64,000 bases of DNA from Pseudomonas graminis (GCF_013201545.1 NZ_CP053746.1:823501-887500); one strand, 5' to 3'; positions 26,919-37,888 are shown, counted from the stretch's first letter. Notes: a model not told the origin generated them from the sequence alone. Numbers and translations: made by a program.

Positions 26919-28364
26919 ATGCAATTGATATGGCTGCGCAGCGATCTGCGTGTGCATGACAACACGGCGCTGAGCGCTGCCATGGAACAGGGCCCGACGC
27001 TTGCCGTGTACATGATCAGCCCGGGCCAGTGGCAAAGCCATGACGATGCCCCATGCAAAGTCGATTTCTGGCTGCGCAACCTTCGCGAATTGAGCAAGGC
27101 ACTTGCGGCGCTCAATGTCCCTTTGCTGATCGTCCATGCGGACACGTGGTCGCAGGCGCCCAAGGCGTTGCTTGGGTTGTGTCAGCAACACGGGATCGAC
27201 AGCGTGCACGTCAACGACGAGTACGGCATCAACGAGACCAAACGCGATTGTGACGTTGAGAAGGCACTCGATGGCGCCGGCGTTCTGTTTCATCGCCACC
27301 TCGACCAGCTGTTTTTTCAGCCTGGCAGCGTGCTCACCAAGAGCGGCGGGTATTTCAAGGTTTTCACGCAATTCCGCAAGGTCTGTTACGCCCGTTTGCA
27401 TTACTCGATGCCGGCGCTGGTTGCGCTGCCCAGAGCGCAGCAGAAGTTGTCCGGCAAAAGTGATGTCGTGCCGGATGCGGTCAAGGGTTTCGCCGCACCG
27501 AATGATACCCTGCGTTCACTCTGGCCCGCCGGTGAAGATGAGGCGCGTGATCGCCTGCAAAGCTTCACCGACGAGCAAGTGCATTACTACGATCAAGAGC
27601 GCGACTTCCCCGCCAAGCCCGGGACCAGCCAGCTGTCTGCGTACCTGGCTGCCGGCGTGATTTCCCCGCGCCAGTGCCTGCATTCGGCACTGCGCAGCAA
27701 CAATGGCGAGTTCGAGACCGGTAACTCGGGCTCAGTCACCTGGATCAACGAGCTGCTCTGGCGTGAGTTTTACAAGCACGTGCTGGTGGGCTTCCCCCGT
27801 GTCTCCCGTCATCGCGCCTTCCGCCCGGAAACCGAAGCGCTGAAATGGCGCAACTCGCCCGAGGATCTGGAGGCCTGGCAGCAGGGCCGGACCGGCCTGC
27901 CGATTGTCGACGCCGCCATGCGTCAGCTGCTTGAGACAGGCTGGATGCACAATCGCCTGCGGATGATTTCGGCCATGTTCCTGACCAAGAATCTGCTGAT
28001 CGACTGGCGTGAAGGTGAGCGTTTCTTCATGCAGCACCTGATCGACGGCGATCTCGCCTCGAATAACGGCGGCTGGCAGTGGAGTTCATCAACCGGCACC
28101 GATGCGTCGCCTTACTTTCGGATCTTCAATCCGCAAAGTCAGTCGGAGCGCTTCGACCCTGAGGGCCGATTCATCAAACAGTGGGTGCCTGAACTGGCTG
28201 AGCTGAACAAGCGCGACATTCATAACCCCGCCGCGCTGGGCGGCCTGTTCAGCGCTGAGGGTTATCCCGCGCCCATCGTTGATTTGAAAGCCAGCCGCGA
28301 ACGCGCCCTGCAAGCGTTCAAGTCGCTGCCCCAACGGCAGACGGAGACGCAGGAGAATGGGTGA
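26919..28364 (+). CDS. phr: Deoxyribodipyrimidine photolyase (class I CPD photolyase)
   Basis: Phr repairs cyclobutane pyrimidine dimers using blue light and FADH-. The 481-residue protein has the N-terminal antenna domain (IWLRSDLRVHDN at the start) and the C-terminal FAD domain with WINELLWREFYKHV, the GLPIVDAAMRQL block, MISAMFLTKN and the signature NNGGWQWSSSTGTDASPYFR. It follows the MerR gene by 9 bases, so photolyase is coexpressed with its presumed light-responsive regulator. Confidence 0.95.
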   Translation: MQLIWLRSDLRVHDNTALSAAMEQGPTLAVYMISPGQWQSHDDAPCKVDFWLRNLRELSKALAALNVPLLIVHADTWSQAPKALLGLCQQHGIDSVHVNDEYGINETKRDCDVEKALDGAGVLFHRHLDQLFFQPGSVLTKSGGYFKVFTQFRKVCYARLHYSMPALVALPRAQQKLSGKSDVVPDAVKGFAAPNDTLRSLWPAGEDEARDRLQSFTDEQVHYYDQERDFPAKPGTSQLSAYLAAGVISPRQCLHSALRSNNGEFETGNSGSVTWINELLWREFYKHVLVGFPRVSRHRAFRPETEALKWRNSPEDLEAWQQGRTGLPIVDAAMRQLLETGWMHNRLRMISAMFLTKNLLIDWREGERFFMQHLIDGDLASNNGGWQWSSSTGTDASPYFRIFNPQSQSERFDPEGRFIKQWVPELAELNKRDIHNPAALGGLFSAEGYPAPIVDLKASRERALQAFKSLPQRQTETQENG

Positions 28365-28417
28365 GCATTCGTCACGCCGGTTCGCGGTCCGCTGCGCGGT
28401 GATTTAAACTGCCGCCC

Positions 28418-28729
28418 ATGACGACCGTTATCCCTTCGCTTCAACTCCCTGCCGAACCCGCAATCACGTGTTCCACCTGCGCGGCCTGCTGCTGCCAGCT
28501 GGAGGTCATGTTGATCACCGACACCGGCGTGCCCGAGCGTTACATCGACACCGATGACTGGGGAGGCGAAGTCATGCTGCGCCTGGACGATGGCTGGTGC
28601 GCGGCACTGGATCGCGACACGATGATGTGCACGATCTACGACCGTCGGCCGTTGATTTGCAGGGAATTCGAAATGGGTGCGTCGGAGTGTATTGCCGAGC
28701 GAGAGGGGATTGCGACGGCGTATCTGTGA
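28418..28729 (+). CDS. YkgJ family cysteine-cluster protein
   Basis: This 103-residue protein of the UPF0153/YkgJ family has a Cys cluster at CSTCAACCC (Cys18, 21, 24-26), and further cysteines in GWCAAL, MMCTIY, LICREF and SECIAE. The family is proposed to bind an iron-sulfur or zinc centre; its role is unknown. It lies 54 bases after phr and may be the last gene of the operon. ATG 28418 lacks a strong ribosome site. Confidence 0.83.
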   Translation: MTTVIPSLQLPAEPAITCSTCAACCCQLEVMLITDTGVPERYIDTDDWGGEVMLRLDDGWCAALDRDTMMCTIYDRRPLICREFEMGASECIAEREGIATAYL

Positions 28730-28744
28730 TTACTGTTTGCCTGA

Positions 28745-28812
28745 GTCAGCCGCGTTGGCTGACCTTCCCGGTTAAAGCCGGTCCTACCATGTGCTGCGTC
28801 GGTTGGACCGGC
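28745..28812. repeat. Two short inverted repeats after the YkgJ gene
   Basis: GTCAGCC/GGCTGAC (28745-28751 and 28757-28763) forms a 7-bp hairpin without a T-run. GCCGGTCC/GGACCGGC (28777-28784 and 28805-28812) is a second inverted pair resembling a different REP class. They may end the photolyase operon and the convergent pagL transcript. Confidence 0.5.
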
Positions 28813-28885
28813 TTCAGCCGAGAAGAAGCGAAGGGTACGTTGCAATTGCGGTCAAGCCCGCTCCTGCAATGAAACACTCGAGCGC

Positions 28886-29404
28886 TTAGAACGGCATCGT
28901 GTAGTGAATCGCGTAGCTTTCGATGCCGTCATTGTTGGTGGTCATGCCGCCGTTGGAGTAGTGAGTGGCGCGCAGGCCGACTTCATGTCCACCGGCAAAG
29001 CGCAGACCAAAACCCAAACGGTCTTCAAACTGGAACGCGCTGCCCAGCTTGTTACCTTCCACTTCGGTGCGCTGGAACACAGCGGCGCCGATACCCGCTT
29101 CGATGTAAGGCTTGACGCTCTCACCCGAGAACTCATAAACGAATACCGGGGAGAACGACAGGCTGTTGTTGCTGGAGTTCTTGTCGCCTTCCCAGTATGT
29201 ATAGGCGCCGCTCCAATAGCCGGTCAGGCGACCGACACCGGTTTGCCACCAGCTTTTATCCCAATCAAACTGCGCACCCAGACGATAAGTCATGGTGGAT
29301 TCGCCAGTTTGTCCTACGGAAAACTCGACCCCATCAGCTTGAGCCATTGCGCTTTGCCCCAACAGAGCAGCCGCAATCGCAGCCAAACAAAACAGTCGCT
29401 TCAT
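28886..29404 (-). CDS. pagL: Lipid A 3-O-deacylase
   Basis: PagL is an outer-membrane beta-barrel lipase that removes the 3-O acyl chain from lipid A. The precursor has 172 residues: signal peptide to about Ala23 (AMAQA), then an 8-strand barrel ending in Phe. The catalytic triad is visible as His148 and Ser150 (THYSNGG) and Glu162 (GIESY), with the same 2- and 12-residue spacing as P. aeruginosa PagL. The start at 29404 has AGGA upstream. A 14-base palindrome lies 73 bases before the start. Confidence 0.92.
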   Translation of the reverse strand: MKRLFCLAAIAAALLGQSAMAQADGVEFSVGQTGESTMTYRLGAQFDWDKSWWQTGVGRLTGYWSGAYTYWEGDKNSSNNSLSFSPVFVYEFSGESVKPYIEAGIGAAVFQRTEVEGNKLGSAFQFEDRLGFGLRFAGGHEVGLRATHYSNGGMTTNNDGIESYAIHYTMPF

Positions 29405-29476
29405 CTGAAACATCCTATTTTTCGAAAGCAGTTAGAAATTTTTTATATCGACAGAAGTGCTGTAGAAGCCGGCAGC

Positions 29477-29490
29477 TGAACTTTAGTTCA
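29477..29490. promoter_or_regulatory. Palindrome upstream of pagL
   Basis: TGAACT-TT-AGTTCA is a perfect 14-base palindrome 73 bases before the pagL start, in the gap between pagL and murI. It could be an operator, but no regulator is recognised. Confidence 0.3.
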
Positions 29491-29518
29491 CCCACAGCCG
29501 AAGCTATTCACGTTTTTT

Positions 29519-30319
29519 TCACGAAACGAAGCTTCGCACATTGTCGGAGTTGTTACAAAGCACGCGTAGGACGTTTCTGAAATCTTCTGGATCGCCGGTC
29601 GTCCAGAACTGCGTGGTCTGAGGATGACCGTTCGCCAACAGCTCGCGCTCGCCCAATAACCGCTGCAACTGCCGGGCTACAGCAGCGCCGGTGTCGATCA
29701 GTGTGATGGACGCAGGAATCATTTCCCGCAGCAATGGCTTGAGAAACGGGTAATGGGTGCAGCCCAGAATGATGGTGTCGCAGCCTGCAGCGAGTAACGG
29801 CGCGACGTAACTCTGCAACAGTTGCCGAATCGTCGGGCTGACCAGGTCGCCCGTTTCGATCAACTCCACCAGTCCCGGACAAGGTTGCGTGATGACTTGT
29901 ACATCGGCTGCGAAGCGATCGAGCAATGCGGCGAATTTAGCGCTCTGCAAGGTGCCCGTAGTTGCCAGCACACCGACGACACCGGTTCGCGTCGCCGCGG
30001 CCGCAGGTTTGACCGCAGGCTCCATGCCCACCAGCGGCCAGTCAGGGTAGCGGAGGCGCAAGTCAGCGATACCGGCCACCGTTGCCGTATTGCAAGCGAT
30101 CACCAGCGCCTTGGCGCGTTGACGGTGGAAGAAGTCAGCAATCGTTACGCAACGTTCGCGAATGAATTCGGGGGTTTTCTCGCCATAGGGGATGTGGCCG
30201 CAATCGGCGAGATAGAGCAGCGATTCCCGTGGCAGCAACTGCTGTATTTCCGCCAGCACCGACAACCCGCCGACGCCGGAATCAAACACCGCCACCGGCG
30301 CATCGCTGTCTCTATTCAT
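29519..30319 (-). CDS. murI: Glutamate racemase
   Basis: MurI makes D-glutamate for peptidoglycan. The 266-residue protein has the catalytic cysteine pair Cys76 (VIACNTAT) and Cys187 (ILGCTHYP) and the N-terminal [10 protein letters not shown] loop. It overlaps moeB by 8 bases and is the last gene of the leftward hemA-prfA-prmC-moeB-murI operon. Confidence 0.96.
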   Translation of the reverse strand: MNRDSDAPVAVFDSGVGGLSVLAEIQQLLPRESLLYLADCGHIPYGEKTPEFIRERCVTIADFFHRQRAKALVIACNTATVAGIADLRLRYPDWPLVGMEPAVKPAAAATRTGVVGVLATTGTLQSAKFAALLDRFAADVQVITQPCPGLVELIETGDLVSPTIRQLLQSYVAPLLAAGCDTIILGCTHYPFLKPLLREMIPASITLIDTGAAVARQLQRLLGERELLANGHPQTTQFWTTGDPEDFRNVLRVLCNNSDNVRSFVS

Positions 30320-31085
30320 GCTCGACGGCAGCTCGAGGGCCGGTACCGCACACGCTGCAGCCCGGATCGCGTTTGACTTTCAACTCGCGGAATCGCGTGC
30401 TCAATGCATCGATCAGCAGCAGTCGTCCGACCATCGGCTCGCCGAATCCGGCCAGCAGCTTGAGGGCCTCAAGGGCCTGCAAACTGCCCACCAGCCCCAC
30501 CAAAGGGCCGATCACGCCGGCTTCGCTGCAGGTCAATTCGGTTTCGCTGCCATGCCCGTACAGGCAGTGGTAACAAGGGCTCTCTGGACGGCGCGGGTCG
30601 AACACCGACAGTTGCGCTTCCAGGCGAATTGCAGCGCCGCTGACCAGCGGTTTGCAGGCGGCGACGCAGGCCGCATTGACCGCCTCGCGCGTCGAGAAAT
30701 TGTCCGAGCAGTCCAGCACCAGATCGACCCCGGCCACGGCTGCCGCCAGTGAGTCGGCATCCAGGCCCGCGCGATGGGCCACCAGTGTGATCTGCGGATT
30801 GATGGCGGTGAGCCGGGTGATGGCTGAATCGACTTTGCTTAAACCCACGCTCGGGGTGTCGTGAATGATCTGGCGTTGCAGGTTGGTCAGATCGACACTG
30901 TCGAAATCAGCCAGATGCAATGCTCCGACGCCGGCCGCCGCCAGATACAACGCTACAGGCGAACCCAGTCCGCCGAGGCCGACAATCAAAACGCGGCTCT
31001 GTTTGAGGCGCAGCTGGCCGTCGATGTCGACCTGTTGCAGAAGGATCTGCCGGCTGTAGCGCAGCAGTTCCTCGTCCGTCAGCAC
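30312..31085 (-). CDS. moeB: Molybdopterin-synthase adenylyltransferase
   Basis: MoeB adenylates the C-terminus of MoaD for molybdenum cofactor synthesis. The 257-residue protein has the nucleotide loop VGLGGLGS (35-42), the conserved K84 and D-rich region, and a zinc site of CYHC (Cys171, Cys174) plus CSVC near the C-terminus. It overlaps prmC by 7 bases. No rhodanese domain follows, so it is MoeB rather than the longer ThiF/MOCS3 type. Confidence 0.93.
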   Translation of the reverse strand: MLTDEELLRYSRQILLQQVDIDGQLRLKQSRVLIVGLGGLGSPVALYLAAAGVGALHLADFDSVDLTNLQRQIIHDTPSVGLSKVDSAITRLTAINPQITLVAHRAGLDADSLAAAVAGVDLVLDCSDNFSTREAVNAACVAACKPLVSGAAIRLEAQLSVFDPRRPESPCYHCLYGHGSETELTCSEAGVIGPLVGLVGSLQALEALKLLAGFGEPMVGRLLLIDALSTRFRELKVKRDPGCSVCGTGPRAAVEHE

Positions 31086-31912
31086 GGCACTCGCCCGAAG
31101 GTAATGCGCTCGTGGTCGCCCAGGTCGCGGCGGGTCTTGATCTCTTCAAATCCGTGCTCAAGCAACAGCTCGCGCACCGCCGCGCCTTGATCGTAACCAT
31201 GCTCCAACAAGAGCCAGCCGCCCGCTTCAAGGTGTGCGGGCGCTTGCGACACGATCAGGCGCAAATCGTCCAGGCCATCGGCGCCGGAGACCAACGCGCT
31301 GCTTGGCTCGAAGCGCACGTCACCTTCGGCCAGATGAGGGTCGTCGGAGGCAATGTACGGGGGATTGCTCAGGATCAGGTCGAAACGCTGCCCCTCGACG
31401 GCACTGAACCAGTGACTGTGCAAGACCTTGGCGTTATCCAGATGCAGGCGCTGGCGGTTGCGTTCGGCAAGCTCGACCGCGTCTTCAACGCGATCCACCG
31501 CCGTGACGCTCCACTGCGGACGATCCTTGGCCAGCGACAGCGCGATGGCACCGGTGCCAGTGCCGAGATCGAGCAGTGTGTGAGGAATCGCACCGGGCAA
31601 AAGCTCCAGCGCGGTTTCCACCAGCATCTCGGTTTCGGGCCGCGGGATGAGCGTATGGGGCGCGACTTCCAGGTCGATGTTCCAGAACCCTTGCAGGCCC
31701 AGGATGTACGCGACGGGTTCACCGGTTCGACGACGCTTGAGATAGCCGTCGAAAGCGTGCGCCGCTTCGGTGCTGACAATACGCTCGGGCCAGGTGTGCA
31801 AAAAGCTGCGTGGCTTGCCCAGGGCAGCGGCCAGCAACAATTCTGCATCCAGACGCGCTGTCGGAGAATCCGGCAACTCGGCGCTTCTTAACAAGCTGGC
31901 GATGATGGTCAT
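31079..31912 (-). CDS. prmC: Peptide chain release factor N5-glutamine methyltransferase
   Basis: PrmC (HemK) methylates the Gln of the GGQ motif in release factors RF1 and RF2. The 277-residue protein has SAM motif LDLGTGTGA and the glutamine-binding NPPYIAS. It lies directly after prfA, whose product is its substrate, with no base between the prfA stop and this start. Confidence 0.95.
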   Translation of the reverse strand: MTIIASLLRSAELPDSPTARLDAELLLAAALGKPRSFLHTWPERIVSTEAAHAFDGYLKRRRTGEPVAYILGLQGFWNIDLEVAPHTLIPRPETEMLVETALELLPGAIPHTLLDLGTGTGAIALSLAKDRPQWSVTAVDRVEDAVELAERNRQRLHLDNAKVLHSHWFSAVEGQRFDLILSNPPYIASDDPHLAEGDVRFEPSSALVSGADGLDDLRLIVSQAPAHLEAGGWLLLEHGYDQGAAVRELLLEHGFEEIKTRRDLGDHERITFGRVPC

Positions 31913-32995
31913 TTAATCACCCAGTGCCGCAAGTTGATCTGCCTGATACTCGGCAAGTAACGGTTCTATCACTGCATCGACCCCGCCGGCCAGAACTTCA
32001 TCAAGGGAATAGAGCGTCAGGTTCACGCGGTGATCCGTGACTCGCCCCTGTGGGAAATTGTAAGTACGAATGCGTTCCGAGCGATCCCCGGAACCTACCA
32101 GCAATTTGCGCTCGCTGGCGATGGCGTTGGCCGCTGCAGCGGTCTGCTGATCATTGAGCTTGGCCGACAGCCAGGACATCGCCCGCGCACGGTTTTTGTG
32201 CTGCGAACGTTCTTCCTGGCATTCCACCACGATGCCGGACGGCAAGTGCGTAATGCGGATGGCCGAATCGGTCTTGTTGACGTGCTGACCACCGGCGCCG
32301 GAGGAGCGATAGGTATCAACGCGCAAGTCTGACGGGTTGATCTCGATGGTCTGCTGTTCGTCAGGCTCTGGCAACACCGCTACCGTACACGCAGACGTGT
32401 GAATGCGTCCCTGGGATTCGGTTTCCGGCACTCGCTGAACGCGATGCACGCCCGACTCGAATTTCAGCTTGCCGTAGACCTGCTCGCCTTCGACCCGCGC
32501 AATGACTTCCTTGTAGCCGCCATGCTCGCCGATGTTCTCGGACAAAATCTCGACACGCCAGCCACGTCGCTCGGCGTAGCGGGAATACATGCGAAACAGG
32601 TCGCCGGCAAAGATAGCGGCTTCGTCGCCACCGGTGCCGGCGCGGATTTCCAGAAACACGTTGCGGCCATCGTTCGGGTCTTTGGGCAGCAGCATTTTCT
32701 GCAGGTCAGCCTCAAGCACCAGTAACTGATCCTTGGCTTCGCGCACTTCCTCTACGGCCATTTCACGCATGTCGGGGTCGCTGTCCTTGAGCAGCGCCTG
32801 CGCGCCCTCGAGGTCGGCCTGCACTTTCTGCAGTTGTCGGTACACCTGGATCACGGGCTCGACTTCGGCGTACTCACGGGAATACGCGCGAAATTTGGTC
32901 TGGTCGGAGATGACTTCGCCATCGCCAAGCAGCGCGGTCAATTCCTCGAAACGGTCGCTGAACACGTCCAGCTTATTAAGCAGTGAAGCTTTCAT
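31913..32995 (-). CDS. prfA: Peptide chain release factor 1
   Basis: RF1 terminates translation at UAA and UAG. The 360-residue protein carries the stop-codon tripeptide (RVPETE, PxT) and the GGQ motif (Gly235-Gly236-Gln237, GAGGQHVNK), followed by the usual [11 protein letters not shown] segment. Its start overlaps the hemA stop by four bases (ATGA), which is the conserved hemA-prfA arrangement. Confidence 0.97.
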   Translation of the reverse strand: MKASLLNKLDVFSDRFEELTALLGDGEVISDQTKFRAYSREYAEVEPVIQVYRQLQKVQADLEGAQALLKDSDPDMREMAVEEVREAKDQLLVLEADLQKMLLPKDPNDGRNVFLEIRAGTGGDEAAIFAGDLFRMYSRYAERRGWRVEILSENIGEHGGYKEVIARVEGEQVYGKLKFESGVHRVQRVPETESQGRIHTSACTVAVLPEPDEQQTIEINPSDLRVDTYRSSGAGGQHVNKTDSAIRITHLPSGIVVECQEERSQHKNRARAMSWLSAKLNDQQTAAAANAIASERKLLVGSGDRSERIRTYNFPQGRVTDHRVNLTLYSLDEVLAGGVDAVIEPLLAEYQADQLAALGD

Positions 32996-34269
32996 CGCGG
33001 GGATTTATCCGTGAAGCCCTCGTTGAGGGCAAAGAGTTCCTGGGCCATGGCCAGCGCATCAACGCGGCCTTCAGCGGAGAGCTTTTTGAGTTGCACGCTG
33101 GGAGCGTGCATCATTTTGTTCGTCAGGCCACGTGCCAGCGCCATCAATACATCCTCGGCGTTGCTGCCATTGGCGAGCATGCGCTGGGCCTTCTGCAATT
33201 CTTCGTCACGCAGGCGTTCGCTCTGCTGACGATACGCCTTGAGCACGTCAACCGCCGCCAGCTCGCGCAGGCGAGACATGAAGTCGTCTACGCCCACACT
33301 GACCAGCTCTTCGGCCGCCTGCGCCGCACCCTGGCGACTCTTGAGGTTTTCAGCGACGACTTCGTGCAGATCGTCCACGGTGTAGAGGTAGACGTCGTCC
33401 AGCTCTCCAACTTCGGGTTCGATATCGCGCGGCACGGCGATGTCGACCATGAAGATCGGCTTGTGCTTACGCAGCTTCAGCGCGCTTTCAACGGCACCCT
33501 TGCCCAGAATCGGCAACTGACTGGCCGTCGAGCTGATGACGATGTCGCTGTTGACCAGCTCGGCCGGGATGTCAGCCAGTAGCACGGCATGGGCACCGAA
33601 CTGCTCGGCGAGAATGTTCGCGCGCTCGAGCGTGCGGTTGGCAACGACAATACGCTTGACCCCGAGATCATGGAGGTGGCGCGCGACCAGGGTGATGGTC
33701 TCCCCCGCCCCGATGAGAAGCGCCTGACTGCGCTGCAGGTCGCTGAAAATCTGCTTGGCCAGGCTGACGGCCGCAAAGGCGACGGACACCGGGTTCTCGC
33801 CGATGGCCGTGTCGGTGCGCACCTGTTTCGCAGCGCTGAAGGTGGCCTGAAACAGCCGCCCGAGCAAGGGGCCGACCGTGCCAGCCTCCCGGGCAACGGC
33901 ATAAGCCGATTTCATCTGGCCGAGGATCTGCGGCTCGCCCAGTACCAGCGAATCCAGCCCCGACGCCACGCGCATCATGTGACGCACCGCTGCGTCGTCC
34001 TCATACACATAGGCACTGGCGCGAAGTTCATCGACGTTCAGGTGGTGATAATCCGCCAGCCAGCGCAATACGACGTCGGCAGTCAGTTGATCCTGTTCGA
34101 TATACAGTTCGCTGCGATTGCAGGTAGAGAGAATGGCCGCTTCACGGCTGCGAGTCAGACGACAGAGCTGCTGCAGCGCCTCAACCAGCTGTTCAGGCGT
34201 AAATGCCACGCGCTCGCGGACATCGACTGAAGCAGTCTTATGGTTGATACCCAGAGCAAGAAAGGCCAT
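32992..34269 (-). CDS. hemA: Glutamyl-tRNA reductase
   Basis: HemA makes glutamate-1-semialdehyde, the first committed step of heme synthesis by the C5 route. The 425-residue protein has catalytic Cys50 in STCNRSELY, the NADPH-binding LIGAGETI loop and a C-terminal dimerisation domain. It leads the operon through murI. Its promoter region (34270-34526, 257 bases) is shared with lbcA on the other strand. No clear riboswitch or palindrome is seen there. Confidence 0.96.
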   Translation of the reverse strand: MAFLALGINHKTASVDVRERVAFTPEQLVEALQQLCRLTRSREAAILSTCNRSELYIEQDQLTADVVLRWLADYHHLNVDELRASAYVYEDDAAVRHMMRVASGLDSLVLGEPQILGQMKSAYAVAREAGTVGPLLGRLFQATFSAAKQVRTDTAIGENPVSVAFAAVSLAKQIFSDLQRSQALLIGAGETITLVARHLHDLGVKRIVVANRTLERANILAEQFGAHAVLLADIPAELVNSDIVISSTASQLPILGKGAVESALKLRKHKPIFMVDIAVPRDIEPEVGELDDVYLYTVDDLHEVVAENLKSRQGAAQAAEELVSVGVDDFMSRLRELAAVDVLKAYRQQSERLRDEELQKAQRMLANGSNAEDVLMALARGLTNKMMHAPSVQLKKLSAEGRVDALAMAQELFALNEGFTDKSPR

Positions 34270-34526
34270 TAAGGTCGCAGATGGTGACGTGAAGCCGGCA
34301 ATTGTCCTACTTCGGTAGATTCAGGACAACCACCGCAATACATTCAGAACGTCCGCAGCGCACGATTGTCCCTATACAGGTTGCGTATCACCGGCTCTGG
34401 CCTGCGACAAAATGTCCGCGCTCAGGCTGTAGATCGAGCGTATCCAGATTTCGCGCGGGCTGTGGGTTTGCTCCCGGCCTTGTGTCATGATGCTTCCAAA
34501 CCGCAGGTAAGCCGCCCCTCTTCTAT

Positions 34527-36254
34527 ATGAATAAATCCTCCGCGCTGTTCCTTGCCCTTGTCGCTCTGAGTGGCTGCCAGTCTACGGCCTCCGTTTCTAT
34601 GGAGCCGTCCGTTCCGGCGAAAGAAGCGCCGCCCGCGCCCGAGGCCAAACCTCAGGTGTATGGCTCGTTTACTCAGGACACCGTCGTCAGCCTGTTGACC
34701 GCCGAGCTTGCCGGCCAGCGCAACCGCTTCGACATCGCGCTGGACAACTACGTGACCCAGGCGATCCAGACCCAGGATCCGGGGATATCCGAGCGCGCCT
34801 TCCGCATCGCCGAGTACCTGGGCGCCGATCAGGCCGCTCTCGACACGTCGATGATCTGGGCGAAAAACGATCCAGGCAATCTCGAGGCACAGCGCGCGGC
34901 AGCCATCCAGCTGGCGCGGGCCGGGCGCTACGACGATTCCATGCGCTATATGGAGAAAGTCCTTCAGGGTCAGGGCGACACGCATTTTGACTTCCTCGCG
35001 CTGTCGGCATCGGAAACCGATTCCACTACGCGCAAGGGGCTGATTACCAGCTTCGACCGCCTGTTGGCGAAGTACCCGAAAAATGGTCAGCTAATTTTCG
35101 GCAAAGCACTCTTGCTTCAACAGGAAGGCGACAGTGCCGCCTCGCTGAAACTGCTCGAAGACAACCCACCGGGTGAAGGCGAAGTGGCGCCGATCCTGCT
35201 TCGCGCCCGCTTGCTGCAAAGCATGGACCGCGGCAAGGAAGCGATCCCGCTGCTGGAAAAAAGCATCAAGAAATACCCGGACGACAAGCGTCTGCGCCTG
35301 ACCTATGCGCGCATGCTGGTGGAGCAGAACCGCATGGAAGACGCCAAGGTGCAGTTTTCCAGCCTTGTTCAGCAGTATCCGGATGACGACGAGCTGCGTT
35401 ATTCGCTCGCCCTCGTGTGCCTGGAAAACAAGGCATGGGATGAAGCGCAGGGTTATCTCGAAGACCTCGTTGCTCGCGGCAGTCACGTCGACTCTGCCCA
35501 CGTAAACCTCGGCCGCATTTACGAAGAGCGCAACGATCCACAAACCGCCCTCAGCGAATACGCTCAGGTGGGTGCCGGCAGCGACTTCCTGCCAGCACAG
35601 TTGCGTCAGGCCGACATCCTCATGAGCAATGGCAACACTGCCGAGGCGTCGAAGCGGCTGGCTCAGGCACGTGCGGATCAACCCGATTACGCCATTCAGC
35701 TGTATCTGGTCGAAGCCGAGACCCTGGCCAATAACAACCAGAGCGATCGCGGCTGGCAGGTATTGAGCCAGGCGCTCAAGCAGTACCCGGACGATTTGAA
35801 TCTGCTCTATACCCGTTCGATGCTGGCCGAGAAACGCAACGATCTGAAGCAAATGGAGAGCGACCTGCGGGCCATTCTCAAGCGCGAACCGGACAACGCC
35901 ATGGCGCTGAACGCTCTGGGCTATACGCTCTCTGACCGAACGACGCGCTACGCCGAAGCCAAGGAGCTGATCGAACGCGCGCACCAGCTCAACCCGGAAG
36001 ACCCGGCGGTGCTCGACAGCCTCGGCTGGGTCAACTACCGCCTGGGCAATCTGGATGAAGCTGAGCGCCTGCTGCGCCAGGCGCTCGAGCGCTTTCCGGA
36101 TCACGAAGTCGCCGCGCACCTGGGCGAAGTCCTGTGGGCCAAAGGCGAGCAGCGTGAAGCCCGCAAAGTGTGGGGCAAGGCCCTTGAACAACAACCTGAC
36201 AGCCCGGTCCTGCGCAGCACCATCAAGCGCCTGACCGGCGCCGAGACCCTTTGA
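34527..36254 (+). CDS. lbcA: TPR outer-membrane lipoprotein LbcA (CtpA adaptor)
   Basis: LbcA is a tetratricopeptide lipoprotein that in P. aeruginosa binds and activates the CtpA protease to cut cell-wall hydrolases. The 575-residue protein has lipobox ALSGC (Cys17), a short Pro/Ala/Glu linker and then about 11 TPR units (examples: [44 protein letters not shown]). Identification rests on the lipoprotein-TPR layout and on the hemA-lolB-ispE neighbourhood of PA4667. It is divergent from hemA, and lolB starts 4 bases after its stop. Confidence 0.87.
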   Translation: MNKSSALFLALVALSGCQSTASVSMEPSVPAKEAPPAPEAKPQVYGSFTQDTVVSLLTAELAGQRNRFDIALDNYVTQAIQTQDPGISERAFRIAEYLGADQAALDTSMIWAKNDPGNLEAQRAAAIQLARAGRYDDSMRYMEKVLQGQGDTHFDFLALSASETDSTTRKGLITSFDRLLAKYPKNGQLIFGKALLLQQEGDSAASLKLLEDNPPGEGEVAPILLRARLLQSMDRGKEAIPLLEKSIKKYPDDKRLRLTYARMLVEQNRMEDAKVQFSSLVQQYPDDDELRYSLALVCLENKAWDEAQGYLEDLVARGSHVDSAHVNLGRIYEERNDPQTALSEYAQVGAGSDFLPAQLRQADILMSNGNTAEASKRLAQARADQPDYAIQLYLVEAETLANNNQSDRGWQVLSQALKQYPDDLNLLYTRSMLAEKRNDLKQMESDLRAILKREPDNAMALNALGYTLSDRTTRYAEAKELIERAHQLNPEDPAVLDSLGWVNYRLGNLDEAERLLRQALERFPDHEVAAHLGEVLWAKGEQREARKVWGKALEQQPDSPVLRSTIKRLTGAETL

Positions 36255-36258
36255 ATTT

Positions 36259-36876
36259 ATGCAACTGCGCCACGTACTCGTATTCAGCCTGATCGCCCTG
36301 CTCGCCGGTTGTGCCGGCATGTCTTCCCGCGAAGCCGTACAAGGCAAGGGTGACGCCAATCAATGGCGTGTTAACAAAGAACAACTGAGCAGCCTCGACG
36401 GCTGGCAGATCAATGGCAAGGTCGGCATCCGCGCGCCGAAGGATTCCGGCAGCGGCACGCTGTTCTGGCTGCAACGCCAGGATTATTACGACATTCGCCT
36501 GTCCGGCCCGCTGGGTCGCGGTGCTGCCCGCCTGACCGGTCGCCCCGGTGCTGTGTCGCTGGAAGTCGCCAATCAGGGCCGCTACGACGCGCCGGATCCG
36601 GAAACCCTGCTCAAGGATCAGCTCGGCTGGAAACTGCCGGTGTCGCATCTGGTCTGGTGGGTACGCGGCCTTCCCGCCCCCGACAGCAAAAGCAGCCTGA
36701 CCCTTGACGGTGACAGTCGCTTGTCCAGCCTCGAACAGGACGGCTGGCAGATCGAATACCTGAGCTACACCCAGCAGAACGGTTTCTGGTTGCCTGAACG
36801 GATGAAACTTCACGGCCAGGATCTGGACGTCACGCTGGTCATCAAGGATTGGCAACCACGCAAACTGGGGCAATGA
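36259..36876 (+). CDS. lolB: Outer-membrane lipoprotein localisation factor LolB
   Basis: LolB accepts lipoproteins from LolA and inserts them in the outer membrane. It is itself a lipoprotein: lipobox LLAGC (Cys18) in 205 residues, then the LolA-like half-barrel with [12 protein letters not shown] and the protruding hydrophobic loop region. It follows lbcA by 4 bases and overlaps the ispE start (ATGA). Confidence 0.94.
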   Translation: MQLRHVLVFSLIALLAGCAGMSSREAVQGKGDANQWRVNKEQLSSLDGWQINGKVGIRAPKDSGSGTLFWLQRQDYYDIRLSGPLGRGAARLTGRPGAVSLEVANQGRYDAPDPETLLKDQLGWKLPVSHLVWWVRGLPAPDSKSSLTLDGDSRLSSLEQDGWQIEYLSYTQQNGFWLPERMKLHGQDLDVTLVIKDWQPRKLGQ

Positions 36877-37730
36877 GCATGTCGCAAGCACGACTGACAC
36901 TGCCCGCCCCTGCTAAATTGAATCTGATGCTGCACATCACCGGACGGCGCGCCGACGGTTATCACGAACTGCAGACGCTCTTTCAGTTTCTCGATTACGG
37001 CGACGAACTCAGTTTCGCGCTTCGCGACGACGGCGAAGTGCGGCTGCAGACGGAAATCGCCGACGTCCCTCACGACAGCAATCTGATCGTGAGAGCGGCT
37101 CGTGCGCTAAAGGAAGCATCCGGCTCTCCGTTCGGCGTCGATATCTGGCTGAAAAAAATCTTGCCCATGGGTGGCGGCATTGGCGGCGGAAGCTCGGATG
37201 CGGCAACAACATTGCTCGGCCTGAATCATCTCTGGCAGCTTGGCTGGGATGAGGATCGGCTGGCGGGGCTGGGCCTCAAGCTTGGCGCTGACGTGCCGGT
37301 TTTCGTGCGTGGACACGCTGCTTTTGCTGAGGGAATCGGCGAGATACTGACTCCCGTCACCCCCGAAGAACCTTGGTATCTGGTGCTAGTGCCGCAAGTA
37401 TCTGTAAGTACAGCAGAAATTTTTTCAGATCCGCTGTTGACACGTGACACTCCGCCCATTAAAGTGCGCCCCGTTCCCAAGGGAAACAGTCGAAACGACT
37501 GCTTACCGGTTGTAACGAGGCGATATCCAGAAGTTGGTAACGCTTTGAATTTGTTAGGTAAATTTACCGAAGCAAAATTAACCGGAACTGGAAGTTGTGT
37601 GTTTGGGGCCTTCCCAAGCAAAGCTGAAGCTGATAAAGTCTCGGCCCTTCTTACAGAGACCCTTACAGGGTTTGTAGCAAAAGGCGCAAACATCTCGATG
37701 TTGCACCGCAAGTTACGAACACTGCTCTAA
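36873..37730 (+). CDS. ispE: 4-(cytidine 5'-diphospho)-2-C-methyl-D-erythritol kinase
   Basis: IspE phosphorylates CDP-ME in the MEP isoprenoid pathway. The 285-residue protein has Lys15 ([10 protein letters not shown]), the GHMP ATP loop [13 protein letters not shown] (98-110) and catalytic Asp140 (LGADVPVF). The start is the ATG overlapping the lolB stop; an ATG two codons later is possible. From about 37390 on, codon use becomes markedly AT-rich with several TTA codons, unlike the first half. Confidence 0.95.
   Translation: MSMSQARLTLPAPAKLNLMLHITGRRADGYHELQTLFQFLDYGDELSFALRDDGEVRLQTEIADVPHDSNLIVRAARALKEASGSPFGVDIWLKKILPMGGGIGGGSSDAATTLLGLNHLWQLGWDEDRLAGLGLKLGADVPVFVRGHAAFAEGIGEILTPVTPEEPWYLVLVPQVSVSTAEIFSDPLLTRDTPPIKVRPVPKGNSRNDCLPVVTRRYPEVGNALNLLGKFTEAKLTGTGSCVFGAFPSKAEADKVSALLTETLTGFVAKGANISMLHRKLRTLL
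37437..37465 (+). promoter_or_regulatory. Candidate promoter inside ispE for tRNA-Gln and prs
   Basis: A perfect TTGACA (37437-37442), a 17-base spacer and TAAAGT (37460-37465, four of six) lie within the AT-rich part of ispE, 300 bases before the tRNA. Confidence 0.4.
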
Positions 37731-37766
37731 AAGGAACCGAGTGCCAGGCACTCGTGCAACAGATAC

Positions 37767-37841
37767 AGGGGCGTCGCCAAGCGGTAAGGCAGCAGGTTTT
37801 GATCCTGCCATGCGTTGGTTCGAATCCAGCCGCCCCTGCCA
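37767..37841 (+). tRNA. tRNA-Gln(UUG)
   Basis: This is a 75-base cloverleaf with encoded CCA: acceptor AGGGGCG/CGCCCCT, TTCGAAT T-loop, and anticodon stem GCAGG/CCTGC with a TTTTGAT loop, giving anticodon TTG at 37799-37801. It sits between ispE and prs, as in P. aeruginosa. Confidence 0.96.
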
Positions 37842-37888
37842 TTTTCCTATAGTCATCCAGGCATACCCTAAGCCTCCAGGTACTGCGC

